DNA from: Euglena gracilis
Taxonomy: Eukaryota; Euglenida; Euglenophyceae; Euglenales
Direction of reading: 5' to 3'
Length of the DNA: 64,000 bases
Assembly: GCA_039621445.1 (NCBI GenBank)
Contig: CP154957.1
Location: 24,900,938-24,964,937, forward strand
Part shown: positions 21,161 to 32,856 of the stretch, piece after piece
Position numbering within the stretch: the stretch's first letter is position 1
Layout of the letters: every line of letters begins with the position of its first letter
Made by a program: the position numbers and the translations under genes
The notes under the pieces: model-generated
Databases searched by the model: none
Seen by the model: the letters and a program-made list of their open reading frames with translations, nothing else
What the model was told of the DNA's origin: nothing

Positions 21161-22606
21161 GTGTGCCACGGTTCATTGCTCGTAACCTTGTTGGATTTTT
21201 GCTTTGGTGCTTGTGAGGGTGTTGGGAATGGTTCATTCATTTATGGTCTTTTATATTTATTGCCTGCCCCTCCCCCTCGTGTTTTATGAACCCGCTTTCC
21301 CAACAAACAGGGGTGTCCAGCCTGTCAAGTTTGCCACTTTTTGCAGCAATGCAAATGCCATGCAACCCATGCCCAGAGAACATCCCCCACTTTCGGGGGG
21401 GGGGGGGTAGTTTCCCGAGCCCCGACAAAGAAAATGAAAACAACTTTCGCTGCCTTCAGCACTGATCAAAAAATCCGGCGCTTTTTGCGCCAGGCACCCC
21501 CAGCCAAAAAAGGTACCCCCCCCCCAGGGGGGGGTCTGGCAGGCCCCACCCACCTTGCCCCCCTGGGGGGTCCCCCCCCGGGGGGTGGGTGGGGCCTCCC
21601 CCGGTCTTAAAAAAACCTCTGTATCGGTTAAAACCGGAGGAGATCCGGGTCCATCCAACAGCCTTTTTCCAGCCCCATTGCCCTTCTCCAGCCCCGGTGC
21701 CCCCCACCTAAAAGTTTAATTCTTGTCCAGCTGGCCGTAGAACGGCTGGAGGTTGCCTGCAATTTGCAGATTTTATTTTTGATTTTTATGGTTTCCATGT
21801 TTAGGCACCCCATCCAAGCCCTTATTCGTCCGTCATCTTCATATATCCCGTTCAAGCTATTTCGGGCCCAGTTTGAGCGGCAGACCCCAATAGGGTCAAC
21901 CAGCAGCCTTTTTCCAGCTGGAGTGGGAATCTCTTCGCCAAACACCCCTGTCACCCTTCTTTGGTTTGCAACGTCGTTTTTCGCAAACGTTGGAAGAAAA
22001 ATGTGACTCATTCCCAGAGGTGCACTGGGGTGGACGGCTTTTTCCTGACGGTTCGAGAAGAAGAATTTCCTCCAGTGAAAAAAAAACGCCCAATAATCGG
22101 AAAAGTCAAAAAAAAATGTCGGTTTCCTCGTTTTTAAGCATACTGCACATTTTTAGATGTTTTGGTGGGAAAAAAACATCTTCGGATTTATTTTCAAAAA
22201 AAACAAGAATTTTCTACAACTTTGACCAGGTATCCGGCCTTTTGACCGTCCACAGAACCCAAAAATTTCCTGGCCCCTTACCATTTTGAGGTCAAAAAAC
22301 AGGCTCCCCTACATCCCTGCCCCATGTCCCAACACATCAGGACCTGCCTGGGAAACTGTGGGTTGGCCGACCATTTTATCATAAAGTTGTCAGGGTACCT
22401 GGTGTTTGGCCAACCTGTCAGGGTCAACGTCTATCAAACGGGCCTTGCCTGGGAAATTGTCAGGGGCTGACCTCTTCGTTGCAGCCTTCTCCCCAAGTCC
22501 TCAGGAACTCGAAGTGGTTTGAGTTAGCCAGTGGGTTCACCCCCCCCCCCCTTTCGCACACGCGCGCACGCACGCACATGGCATGCCCTCTGGTGGCCTC
22601 TTTCAG

Positions 22607-22652
22607 GGCCAACGACGTCCTCCCCCACGAGCCTCAGCCCGCTGAAGACCAG
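22607..22652 (+). CDS. Host gene exon E15a
   Basis: The acceptor CTCTTTCAG ends at 22606. The first two bases complete a Gly codon with E14. It reads PTTSSPTSLSPLKT and ends with AG before a GC dinucleotide. The next exon starts with a second SPLKT from a 15-base direct repeat. If the 89-bp piece 22653-22741 is removed as a GC-AG intron, the frame stays open and reads SPLKTRSPLKTLADD. Confidence 0.55.
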
Positions 22653-22741
22653 GCTTTTTTTTAAAAAAAAACCCCAGAAGACCTTTTTGTGGGGGGGGGG
22701 TTGGATCCGGAGCCGGATACCCCCGGGGGGGGGGTTGAAAG
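22653..22741 (+). other. Candidate 89-bp GC-AG intron between direct repeats
   Basis: The piece starts GCTTTTTTTT and ends GAAAG. It is flanked by two copies of AGCCCGCTGAAGACC, one on each side. Removing it keeps the reading frame of exons E15a and E15b. See findings. Confidence 0.5.
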
Positions 22742-23019
22742 AAGCCCGCTGAAGACCCTGGCTGACGACGCGTGGAGCAACGTCCGGGCTGCCGCCCTCT
22801 CCAACGCCGGCGACATCTTCAAGCGCACCCCCTCCGCCGACACCGCCACCAACGACTTCAGCGCGCTGGACGCGCTGCTCAGTGGCTGCGCCGCCAGCAA
22901 GCGGCCGCCCGGCACCGCGCCGGCGCAGAGCCAGCCAGTGTGGCCGAAGCTGTCTGCCAGCCTCTTCACCCCGGCCATCTTCGGGGAGTCGGGTGGCGCG
23001 GCATGGGCCACCCCGGCAG
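22742..23019 (+). CDS. Host gene exon E15b
   Basis: Reads SPLKTLADDAWSNVRAAALS, then NAGDIFKRTPSADTATNDFS, ALDALLSGCAASKRPPG and LSASLFTPAIFGESGGAAW. The donor is GGCAG|GTGCTG in phase 1, matching E16. It is a mixed helical and Ala/Ser-rich segment with no recognised domain. Codon usage is GC-rich like the other exons. Confidence 0.75.
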
Positions 23020-23361
23020 GTGCTGCTCCCTGCCCCCCCCCCCGCGATGAAGAAAGTAACGGTGAAAGCGGACTGTTTCCACGCAGAGTTTCCGTATGGG
23101 TGGCGGTTTCGGTTTCCGTCTGGGAGCCGAAACGTCCCAGACAAGTGTGCAAGTTCCAATTGAAGGCAGAAAAAAATTGCAATTTTTAATGGTTAAAAGC
23201 GCACAGTGCACAGATGTAATGGTCAGCAAACTCTGTTGTATCAATCCCCGCGGATATTTGAGCATGTAGTCGGGTGTGATAAGTTTTTCCCTTTTCAAAT
23301 TTGCAAACATTCAAGGAGACAATCATTTTGTCCCTGTTGCCTCTGGTTTGTTCCGTCTCAG

Positions 23362-23546
23362 GCGATGACCTGGATCCTGATGCCTCCGAGCAAGCAACAA
23401 CGCTGAGGAATTTGTTGGCAATGGTAAACCCTTCCTCTTCGTCTTCTGCGGGGTCGGCGTGTTCGAGCTCCTCTTCCTCTTCCTCGTCTCCCTCTCCCGC
23501 CCAAGTTGCATTTCCCACCCGTCAAGGCAAGGGCATTAGGACCAAT
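23362..23546 (+). CDS. Host gene exon E16 (Ser-rich)
   Basis: The acceptor TCCGTCTCAG ends at 23361. The phase matches E15b (GGC, Gly). It reads DDLDPDASEQATTLRNLLAM, then NPSSSSSAGSAC and further Ser runs to QGKGIRTN. The donor is AAT|GTGAGC at 23546, or ATG|GTAAAC at 23423. Both leave phase 0, so the Ser-rich part could be alternatively included. Confidence 0.7.
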
Positions 23547-24475
23547 GTGAGCTCATTTGTTGAGCGTTTTCTGATGGCGTTCCGCCAAACTGAGGACACA
23601 CACACACAAAAAAACAACCATTTATCATTGTCCCATTTATACGAGTTGTTCGAATGTCAGGCAGAATCAAGGAGGTGTGCATGCTTTTTGTGTGGTGTCC
23701 TGTTGTTTGACGACTGGTGTCCGCAGCCAGTCAAATGATTCTTTTCTCGCCAACCAACAACCAAATCACTTTTTCCTGGTGGTTTTGGAGGCTGCCCCCC
23801 CCCCCCCCGGGTGGATTGCAGCTTGTCCAGAATCTGCCAGTGGAATTTTCTTGTGGACCTTGTGGGGGGGGGCGTTGGCCCAGCTGGTGGACCAGCACAA
23901 AGCGCTGCATTTTTTTTGCCCCAAACCTGCCAAACCTGCCCATTTTTTTACCCATTAGGTTTTTGGGGAACAAAATAACCAAAATTGTATTCAAAACCTC
24001 GTTCCACATGGACGTAAAAGTACCAGTTTTTTCCTGACGGGTGGAAAAAACAAAGAAGCAGGAAAGAGAAGGGGTCTGCACGGGGGCAGGTGGAATTGAT
24101 ATTAGGAACCCACACTTTCCGCAATTTCCCACAATTATTCTGCAATTTCTTCCTGTTTGTGTTTACGCATTTTTCAGCAATGAACTTGAAAATTGGCGGT
24201 GCAATGAGTTCCAGCCATTCCAGGAATTGTGAATGCAGTTCGTTTTTTTGCATCTTTTTCCTTTTTTCTACTCCCAATTTCGGCAAAATTTTGCCAAAGT
24301 TCGCTAACTCTGGCCGTTCTGTGTTTCTGTTTAAGTTCTCCTCAGAATTTTTATTAGAAAAATTTTGGTTTGGGACCATTTTGAAGATTTTTTACCATTC
24401 TGTTCTGTTAATTTTGATTTTTTTTTTAGGCCAACAAATTTCGTAGTTTTTTTGGATGGCAGCCCGGGGGGGGGG

Positions 24476-24698
24476 GGGGCATTTAGTTGGATCAGGGGGT
24501 TCCAAAAAATTTTTGGGTTATTGATGGAATTGGATTAGGGTTACAATTTAGGTTTGGGTTAGGGTTAGGCCTAACTTATAGATTAGTGTTAGGTGTACAA
24601 GTCAGGCCTGAAATTCGGCCGAATTCGTAACCCTGGCCCTACGCCATCTATGACGCAAAAAAAAATTTGGAACCCCCTGATCCAACTAAATGCCCCCC
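24476..24698. mobile_element. MITE with TTAGGG-like interior, 223 bp
   Basis: Ends are inverted repeats of about 40 bases (GGGGCATTTAGTTGGATCAG at left, its complement at right, continuing into GGGGGTTCCAAA). The interior has TTAGGGTTAGG phrases around the palindrome GTTAGGCCTAAC. No coding capacity. Related to 38909-39210. Confidence 0.85.
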
Positions 24699-24805
24699 CC
24701 CCGGGGGCCATTCAGTTGGAGGCTGCCTTTTGGATTTGGCATGCTAAATCACGTTTTCTGGATTTTTTCCTGTTGGAAAACAACTCCTTCCCAATGCCAC
24801 CGCAG

Positions 24806-24973
24806 AAGGTCCTGCCTACCGCCCTTGTCTGCTCCCGACCCTGTGCGGCGGTTGGCGCTCCCCCGTGGTACCCCCGCAACGGCGCAGACACCAAGTTGGC
24901 AGGGCTGAGCCCGGGGAGGCCCGTGACCACCAGCAACCCAAGCACATTCAGTGGCAGCAGCCAAAGCAGGGAG
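24806..24973 (+). CDS. Host gene exon E17
   Basis: The acceptor CCACCGCAG ends at 24805, phase 0 as left by E16. It reads KVLPTALVCSRPCAAVGAPP, WYPRNGADTKLAGLSPGRP and VTTSNPSTFSGSSQSRE. The donor is GAG|GTGTGG. The PPWYP motif recurs as PAWYP just past the chosen end of the exon at 30200-30347. It begins about 100 bp after a 223-bp inverted-repeat element in the intron. Confidence 0.68.
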
Positions 24974-26322
24974 GTGTGGTGCTATTGTTGTGCTGCCCCC
25001 CTCATTGTGTTGTTAGAAAATCCCCCTGTAAGTGCAACAGCGGCTGGTGGAAAAGGAGACGAGACCAGATTTCACACCAGTTGTAGCTTCTTGTCCAAGG
25101 AAAATGGCACCAGGGAGGGTTGCTACAGACGCAGGAGTATCCAACCCTTCAACGTTTTTCTTTTGTGCATTCCTGTGACAGATTTTCCCGGAGACCCACC
25201 TCCACGCGTCTTTTTCTGAGACTTCTTCACCTGGCCATGTTTTACTACAGGGCCTGGATTGTATCCTTTTTTAGTCGCGGAGGGATCCCTGCCACATATG
25301 CCTTCGTGCTGCCATATGATACCGTCAATGGTCGGGATTGGGTTGGAGCGTGGTCATGGTGGGGATTTGGATTGGGATTCCCAATCAGGGATCTGACCTG
25401 ACGTTTGGATCGGATTTGAAATTTAGCTGTTTTCTTCAAACAGAACAAGTTTTTCCGGATCCCAGAGTGGCTGGCCTCCCCTCCCCAGTTGGAAGAGTGC
25501 AAGTGACCCCTCCCCCCTGCTCAGGGGTTTGTAAGAAAATGTTTGGGAGGAACCCACCACTGGGTCAAGTTTAAGGTTGTCATTCATGCTCCTCCATGGT
25601 ATTTGTTGTGTGAGGAGCAGGGTTTTGCTTCAAGGTTCTCAATGCCCCGGGGGGGGGGGTAGACTGGACTGCAGCTTGCCCAAATTTGGCTGTATGAATC
25701 CGGGGAGGGGGGGGGTGCGCTGGCAGGGCTGGCCAGTGGAAATTTTTTCCGGTGACCGGCGCGAAGCGGCAATTCATTTTTTTAACCCCAAAACTTGCCA
25801 AAAAATGCTCACCTCTCTTAGTGTGTATCGGCAAAAAAAAATAGCGTTGTATCAGCAAGTGTGTATCAGCAAAAGAAAAGCGCAACGGTGTGTTTTGGCA
25901 TTTTTTTTTTTGAAAATTTGAGGTTTGAACTCAAACAATTCAACAGAGCGGTCCGGGAAAAATTACCGACTAGGAAAAATTCCTACTACTATTACTACCC
26001 GACTGGGAAAAATTCCTCCGGCCCTGCGCGCCAAGGTGGAAATGAGGTTTTTAACGTTTTGTTTGGCTGATTTTGTTCCAAAAAAATTCCAAAAATGGCC
26101 AAACATGGGCATTTATTTGGCCAGTTTTGGGGGTCCAAAATTTTTTTCGGTGCTTTGCGCCGGTCACTGGACAAAATTTCCAATTAGCTCCCCCTCTGGG
26201 GGGGTCCACTAAGCCAAGTTTTGGACCAGTTGCAGTCCCTCCTCTTTTGGCAACCGATTGTTATGCTTTCTCCTTGCAGCCATGAAGCAAATGTTTTTGC
26301 CATCTTGCTCTGCTTCACGGAG

Positions 26323-26475
26323 AAAGAGAACGAGATTGTGGATAGGGAGAATGACACAGCGAGTGGCAGCCCCCAGTCACTCCCTGGAGATTCTCCCCCT
26401 CCCAGTCATCCCCCCCCGAACAAGAGTTTTCCAACCCATTTGGCGAGAAGGACTGGCCATGGTCAGCATGTCACA
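26323..26475 (+). CDS. Host gene exon E18 (tentative)
   Basis: Reads KENEIVDRENDTASGSPQSL, then PGDSPPPSHPPPNKS. The acceptor is CTTCACGGAG after a pyrimidine-rich stretch, phase 0. The donor is not fixed (CAT|GTCACA near 26470 is possible). Two other frames are also open here, so this call rests on composition and phase only. Confidence 0.4.
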
Positions 26476-26489
26476 GGGGGGGGGGAATG

Positions 26490-26870
26490 CGTTTCTCATT
26501 TTTTCGCATTTTTTGCGCGGTTTTTCAAATTTTCCAAAAATGCGCATTTTTGCGCATTTTTTCGCATTTTTTTGCGCATTTTTTTTTCATTTTTTTTCAG
26601 CGCATTTTTTGCTTTTTGTCACATTTTTTTCGTGATTTTCCAAAATTTTCGCATTTTTTGACCATTTTTGCAATTTTTTGCAAAAATTTGAAATTTTCGA
26701 CTTTTTTTGAAACTTACATTTTCCTCATTATTCTACATAATTTCTTCAAATTTGGTGCCATTTTTGCATGTTTTTGGGTAATTTTTGCATTTTCGTGATT
26801 TTTGCGCATTTTTTTCAAAAATGCGCATTTTTTGCGCATTTTTTTGCGCATTTTTTTTCCGAGGCCGGGC
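26490..26870 (+). repeat. T-rich GCGCATTTTTT array
   Basis: Irregular repeats of TTTTTTGCGCATTTTTT and TTTTTCGCA in an intron. Low complexity. It reads as Phe-rich open frames that I do not regard as coding. Confidence 0.8.
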
Positions 26871-27056
26871 GAGCACATTCCCCCCCCCCCTGCATGTCAT
26901 TCATTTGGAAATCATCCGAAAGTTGCCAGTAGTGGAAAGTAAAAGGGTGAACCATGGGGGGGGGTCCGAACCACCCCCCACCTGCCTTTGTATCGAAACC
27001 TGGGGGTCTAGCCTTTAAGCAAAGGTGGTGAGGAGGTAACGGAATCAACTTGCAGT

Positions 27057-27470
27057 AAACCCCCTGAATAGAAGCCCCCCCCCCCCCCGAATAGAACCCC
27101 CCCTCGGTTTTCGACCAACGTTCTGAATAGTGCCCCCCCCCCCCAAATAGGCCACTCCCCGTGGGTTGTCTGTCAATTGAGACGGCAAGTGCTTTGGCTA
27201 CTCAGCCATTGGTTAAATGAGGGTTGGGTGGGTGGTTTTACATTTAATGATCCAATGCATCCACAAGAGTAATATTTGCAGCAATTTGACATGGTTTGGA
27301 AAGGTAGGAGATGTAGACCCACAAGAAATTTCTTCGATAATTCTCGGACCACCTGGTTTTCGACCACTTTCCCGAATAGTGCCCCCCCCCCCCAATAAGC
27401 CCCCCCCCCCTCAGTTTTCAACCAACATTCCGAATAGTAGCCCCCGGGGCTTCTATTCAGGGGGGGTTTG
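27057..27470. mobile_element. Small inverted-repeat element, 414 bp
   Basis: The left end AAACCCCCTGAATAGAAGCC is the complement of the right end GGGGCTTCTATTCAGG followed by GGGGGTTT. Subterminal phrases (GAATAGTGCCCCCC, GTTTTCGACCAAC) recur on both sides. It lies in the intron before E19. No coding capacity. Confidence 0.82.
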
Positions 27471-27551
27471 TTCAGTTGACATCTGGGGCGTTTTGGGGGT
27501 TCAGGCTACCTTCCCTGTTCCGGCCCTCCGCTGGCCCCCCCTCCCCCGCAG

Positions 27552-27673
27552 GTGTGGCTGCACCACGCTGGGGACGGTGGCCACGCTGGCCTGGCCGGGT
27601 TCAGCTCCAGCAGCAGCAGCACGGCGGCCTCCTGGCTGGCCCCCGGCCCCGGCGATGTGGCAGCGGCCGGCAG
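27552..27673 (+). CDS. Host gene exon E19
   Basis: The excellent acceptor CCCTCCCCCGCAG ends at 27551. It reads VWLHHAGDGGHAGLAGFSSS, then SSTAASWLAPGPGDVAAAG. The donor GGCAG|GTGTGG leaves two bases, which complete a Ser codon in E20. It lies just after a 414-bp inverted-repeat element in the same intron. Confidence 0.65.
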
Positions 27674-28332
27674 GTGTGGCGGTGCAAGGTGACCAACCTT
27701 TGGCTTTGGGTAGGCGGTGGTGGGGGTCTCAACGATGAAGATCCAAATCCCCAACTGATTGTGTTGGCCTTGCTGAATGTGTATCGTCCAAATAACTATG
27801 CGCGACACAAGAATCCGAAATCGAATTAAGTGCTATCAGTGCGATAATTAGATGCAGGTTGATTTTTTTCCTCTTGACAATAGGGGAAAAATGGCCAACA
27901 GGGTTTGGGAGAAGATGCTCTCTGGGGATTGGGAATTGTGCAAATGGAACCCACCCCCTCCATGATGAATTATCTGTCTATCTATCTGGGTGCAAAAGTA
28001 GCGGACTGCTCCACTGTTTAACGTTCAACTGTCAAGCATGACATCACTTTCAACCACCACATTTCATGCGGTTAAGCATTTCTATGAAAAGACATCCACG
28101 AAGGAAGTAATTGCGGCACAAGCAGGCTGGAAGGTAGGCAACGCCGTGTGGAAGTGATGCTCAAGAACCAAAATAAGAGCAATGGTGTGTTCACCCCCCT
28201 CTTTGTGGAAAAAAACGCCCCTGGCCACATTTTTTGTCATTGTCACTGTCATTGTCATTCAACATCAGGTGGCGGTTGAGGGTTTACGCCGCAAAGCCCC
28301 AACCAACCGGTGCACATTTCCTCCCGCCGCAG

Positions 28333-28475
28333 TGCGTCGCGCTCTTTGGGTCCCCTGGACCACGCCCTGAAGGCGGCCCACAAGGCGGACGGCAGCAGCG
28401 GGCGCAACGGCACCACCCGCAGCCGCAGCAGCAGCGGCGGGGGCAGCATCAGCAGCACCTGCAGCACAGGCTTGT
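28333..28475 (+). CDS. Host gene exon E20 (Ser/Gly-rich)
   Basis: The acceptor CCCGCCGCAG ends at 28332. One base completes the codon from E19. It reads ASRSLGPLDHALKAAHKADG, then SSGRNGTTRSRSSSGGGSIS. The 3' end is unclear: there is CACAG followed by GCTTGT (a GC donor) or GT sites shortly after. The block is low-complexity but GC-rich and in phase. Confidence 0.62.
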
Positions 28476-30199
28476 GTGCCTCTGTGACGTGCAGCCAGGG
28501 TCCGCGTGGCATTCAGGGATTCTGGGATTTTCCCTTTAAGTTTGGAAGGTCCCTGGCCACACACCACACAAACAGGACCAGAAGCGAAGTTGGCGGCAAC
28601 CATGAATAGACAAGAAGCCTTAGTGCGACTAAGGGGGAGAAGTGTGGGTGGGTCTGTTGGACCCCCCCTGGGGGGGGTCACCCCGAAGGGCCCCCACTGG
28701 CTTCTGTTTTGCTACCACCTACAATTTTTTTTGAGGGGGATTGTCCGCTGTGATACAGGCACCTGTTCTTTATTGGTGTGAGGCTGCTGTGCCAAGGACT
28801 CTGCTGCCATGCATACCGCATGCAAGGCAGCCCATTTGGCGGCTGTCTCCAGCCAAGGCACTACAGGCTGCACCCCTGCTGGGGCCTCCACCAGCAAGAT
28901 CGCCATCACCTCCTCCCACTCCACTTCCCAATTTGCTCAGGGAACGCTTTGATTTTTGGGGGGGCAGACCCCTTTTGTAACATAAATATGTGTGAGGTTC
29001 AGGTGTATATTAGTGGGTGTAGCATATCCTGTGGAGGGCACGTGAACCCTCCACAGGAGCCAGGGGGGTCAGCCAGAAGAGGTGATAAGAAGTACCAAAC
29101 AAATGGCCATGGTGCACACAGAGGAGGTCGCCATGTGGAGGGGGGGTCATGTGGAGGGAATATGAACCCTTCCACAGGACCCCAACGTCCCCTCAGGGTG
29201 CACAAGGATTGCACGTAGCCAAAAGTGCCTGGGCACTCGGCCAAGGAACCAGCCTTCCAGCACCGAAGGCATTTGGGCATTTTCCAAACTCCTGGAACTC
29301 TTCCGTCGGAATTTCCACCAGTGAAAACCAATCAAACACATCAAACCAAAGTCTTCCAAGCAATCCAAGCAAGCGATTTGAACAAGGTATTCAGCTTGCT
29401 GCCACCTACAATGATAGGAGGCATTTTACTGTGTAGATTAGGCTTTGCTCTTCCTAATTCTGGCTGTTCTGTGCCAGACGAGCCGCCAACACTCCCCCAG
29501 GCCGTTTTCGCCACGCCTTAGTTTTTGCGGCCCTTTCAAAGTTGTAAATTGTTGGTGGTCATGTCCCAAAGCCAAGGCATTTTCCCCCAAAATCGTGCAG
29601 CAACATTTTTGACCCACAACCAGGCAGGCACCGACACCCCTGGCCTCCTGGGAGGGGGGCCAGGCACTCCAGGACACTCCTCCCCCTCCCCTGTCCCAGG
29701 GCTGTACAGGAATCCCGCAACCCCATTTGGTGGTGGGGGGGGGTCGACCCACACCCCTGGTGGTAGGGGGGGGGGTCCGACCACCTCCCACCCAGCAGGC
29801 CTTCCTGTTCAGCCCTGCCCCTCCCCTCTCTGGGGTGGTCAAATTCAGTTTGGGGGGGGTTGGCATCTTTCCTCCTTGGCTTTTGGGTGTGTCTGCAATG
29901 GCGTTCTTTCCCATTCAAAAAAGGTTCCTCCCCAGAAGAATTGAGTCTTTTTTTCCATTAAATATCACAGCCCATCACAAGAATGCAGACCAACATAAAC
30001 TTAGTTTCATAGGATGCCTTTTGGCTTTTGGGGTTGGCCAAAGGAGGTTTGCTTGCCTATTCTGGTCTTGAAGGAAGTCTCGGCATCACCACACCTCTTG
30101 CTTTCGGTGTCCCCAGAGGGATGGACCCGTTAACTGTTGGAACTCCTGTTTGGAGCTTTTTTTCGATGAACACCCCCCAATGTTGGGATTGCCATCAAG
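28476..30199 (+). other. Intron region E20-E22, one unresolved exon
   Basis: Mostly non-coding with C/G runs. A GC-rich patch at about 28860-28950 is open in all three frames (for example AAPLLGPPPARSPSPPP) and may contain exon E21, but it has no usable donor. No other feature is supported. Confidence 0.4.
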
Positions 30200-30347
30200 G
30201 TATCCCTGTGGCCGATTACGGTGGGGCAGCGTTCGCAGTCCCCGGCATGTATGGAGACCCCGTTGGCCCACCCCAGCTGGACCCGGCAGAGATGCCTTGC
30301 TGGGGCCCCGCCCATGAGCATGGCCCTCTCGTCCCTGCCCCGGCGTG
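30200..30347 (+). CDS. Host gene exon E22 (Pro/Met/His-rich)
   Basis: The acceptor GCCATCAAG ends at 30199. It reads IPVADYGGAAFAVPGMYGDP, then VGPPQLDPAEMPCWGPAHEH and GPLVPAPAW. The donor GCGTG|GTACCC leaves two bases, which fit E24. The GMYGDP here is echoed by MYGLPGE in E24, suggesting an internal repeat in the protein. The numbering leaves room for an unresolved exon near 28860-28950. Confidence 0.55.
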
Positions 30348-32705
30348 GTACCCAGGCCTGGATGGGCCGAAGAGACGAAGAGATTGCCCTAAAATTGGAT
30401 TGGTCCAGAAGCCATATATGAGCTTTTTCAGTTGGAAACCTAATTCCATCTGCGCTCAAGAGTCAGTGTGCTTCCCGCTAATTTTTGACAGTGAATTTCT
30501 TTGATGAGTTTGGGAATGAAATTCAAAGGTACAGCATCTGCTCTTTCAGCATTTCAGCACAACTTTTGCAACCATTGCCAAGCCCAACTATTTTAAATAC
30601 CGAAGGTTAATTGACTTCCATTTACAGTCATGAGGTGCGCATGGGCATTACTTCAAGTGCAATTCTTCACACCAAACTTGGACAAGTTGATGCATGTTGG
30701 TCCACAAAACCATCAAAAATGCAATTTCGATTGACAGGTATCCTGGATGTTCTTTTTCATCCCTTGGGAGCAGGGATCTGTGAAATTCCCTTCAAAATGA
30801 GGTCGGTGGTCTTGGGGGTCCCGACAACCCCCCCTTCGCAGCAAGCAAGCATCTGGCACTGCGTGTCAGGAAGTGTCAAAAAATGCCCCCCCCCCTATCA
30901 TATTGCACACGTTTTGATGTTTGGGTATTTTTCCACAAGGAAAATGTTCAAGACAGTCATAAATTGAGCATTTTTGGTCATATTTAAAGATAAATCATGG
31001 AAGAACAACTTTGGCCTGGTATGCAGCCCTTTGATAGGCCACAGAGCCGGAAATTTTCCTGGCCCCCTTACAGTTTCAAGGGAGGCACCGGGGTCCGACC
31101 AGCCCATTGCTGAAGGTGTGTCTGCTGACTCCACCGGGGGTCAGTCACTGGGGTGGGAGGTGACTGACTGGTTTTTTTCGAAGTGACTGACTGGTTTTGG
31201 CTCCAAACCCCCCCAGGGGGGTCGACCAGATATGGCTGAAAGTCACCTGGCGCCGAAGGCGCCAGAAAATTGTGGGGGATTTTGGCCAAAATTTATTGAT
31301 TTTCGACCATTTTCCAACCTCCCCCATGGGGTGGGGGGGGGGCAGGAAGTGGATGACGGGATTTTGAAAAGTGACTGGCTGGTTTTTTGAAGTGGAAAGT
31401 GATTCCCCTCCCCCATGGGGTCGGTAAGCAATGGTATGGTCCTGACTCCCCTCCCTCAGGGCTTCCCAAACGTCTCTCTTTGGGGGGCAATCAAAAGATT
31501 CCATTTCGGTTACATCAGATTTCCGTCTTGGCTGGGTCCATCCCAATAATGAGATCCCAGTGATATTTTCAATCATGCCATAATTGTTTCCAACTAGTTG
31601 GCTCACCATCCCATTGGGGCTTCACTTTCTTCGCAGTGGTGGTTGCGCCTTTGTAACCTTTTTGAATACAAGGTCCATTTTTATTTTTGTGTGCGGGTGG
31701 AGGTGGGTGGTGCCTCCCTTTTTTGGACCCTGCAAAGGTTTGTGGGGTTTCATCCCATGCAAAATGGGGCGTATGTATGCAATCATTTTGGTTGAAAATG
31801 GACCGTTGTGGTGTGGCTGGCATTGTTTCCCCCATCGTTTCAAAATCGGCCCCCATCTGGGTTGGATTTGAATATGCAAATGCTGGGGGCCCGCACAGAG
31901 GTATTTTTTTGTGGTACCGCGGGGAGAGAGAGGTTGGCACCCGGCAACAGACCAGCAGGGGACATGTGCCCCGCATCACTCCCTGGGCTCTAGCCGTGGA
32001 CAGCCATGCCTGGCACCACCCAATGCAATTTGGATCCCCTCCAGCCCCACCATTCCCATCCGACGGCCCAGAGTTTGCATTGGAGATGGGCAAGGGGATG
32101 CCCAGGCTCAGGATGAGGCATGTCTATCACCGTATATGGGTGTATTGATTTGCCATTTACAAAACGGAATCCAAATCTCGACTGGTAAGTTGGGACCACA
32201 GGTTTTTGTTTTCATTTTGCACGTTTTTTCTTTATTCATTTCATTTTGTTTTTCCTCTGTGAACCATGATGTGGCCGCTCGAAAACTCCACTGCATCAGA
32301 ACGGTGGTCCCACCTGCCCATCCCAGTGGGTGGGGAGGGTTCCCGCACCATATGCTCCAGAGTTCAGCAAAGCCTGTTTTCTAATACACAATTCCATGGA
32401 CAATTCCATGGTTATTCTGATGGCAAGGTTCGCTGGAAAACGTCCACCTGCTTCTCAGGATTGGATGTAAGAGTAAAAGTTGGATGTCTCCCCCCCCCCC
32501 GCCCTGAGGGTTTGGAAGCCACCTCCCACCGGCAGGTGGTCCGGACAGCCTCCCGGACAACCTCACAGAACATTGTAGGGAAAAACACAGAATATTTTTT
32601 GGGAGAAATCTCTGCAGGAGATGACTGTATTATTGCTCTCTCAGCAGACAGCATTTTTTCATCTTCCAAGCTTGCTGGTGCTTGGCACAGCCTGGGCCTG
32701 TTCAG
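30348..32705 (+). other. Intron region E22-E24
   Basis: Holds a copy of a phrase family (GGCCTGGTAT..., then CCACAGA(A/G)CC, then TTTCCTGGCCCC) at 31015-31075, also at 22235-22285 and 37785-37830. A coding-like patch at 31900-32110 is not resolved. Otherwise nothing recognised. Confidence 0.45.
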
Positions 32706-32856
32706 GATGTACGGCTTGCCAGGGGAAGTCCCCATAGACCACCATCACCCGATGTACTACCCCATAGATGGCGGCCTGGAGGACCACCATGACCTTCAGA
32801 AGCTTCCTCTTCCTCACCATCCCCTTTTTTACCCTCCAATGTTCCCAGATGCCAAG
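32706..32856 (+). CDS. Host gene exon E24 (His/Pro/Tyr-rich)
   Basis: The acceptor CCTGTTCAG ends at 32705. It reads MYGLPGEVPIDHHHPMYYPI, then DGGLEDHHDLQKLPLPHHPL and FYPPMFPDAK. The donor GCCAAG|GTGTGC leaves phase 0, matching E25. The composition indicates a disordered His/Pro/Tyr-rich tail. Another coding-like patch at about 31900-32110 could be an exon between E22 and this one, but its frame is not clear. Confidence 0.68.

Noticed and set aside
24540-24600. Telomere or chromosome end
   Set aside because: TTAGGG phrases are few, degenerate and inside a small inverted-repeat element with unrelated sequence on both sides.
26490-26800. Phe-rich open frames in the GCGCATTTTTT array
   Set aside because: Low-complexity T-rich DNA. 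The peptide is only Phe, Ala, His and Ile from the repeat.
28029-28150. Coding-like patch reading VKHFYEKTSTKEVIAAQAGW
   Set aside because: Short, with stops on both sides and no fitting splice sites.
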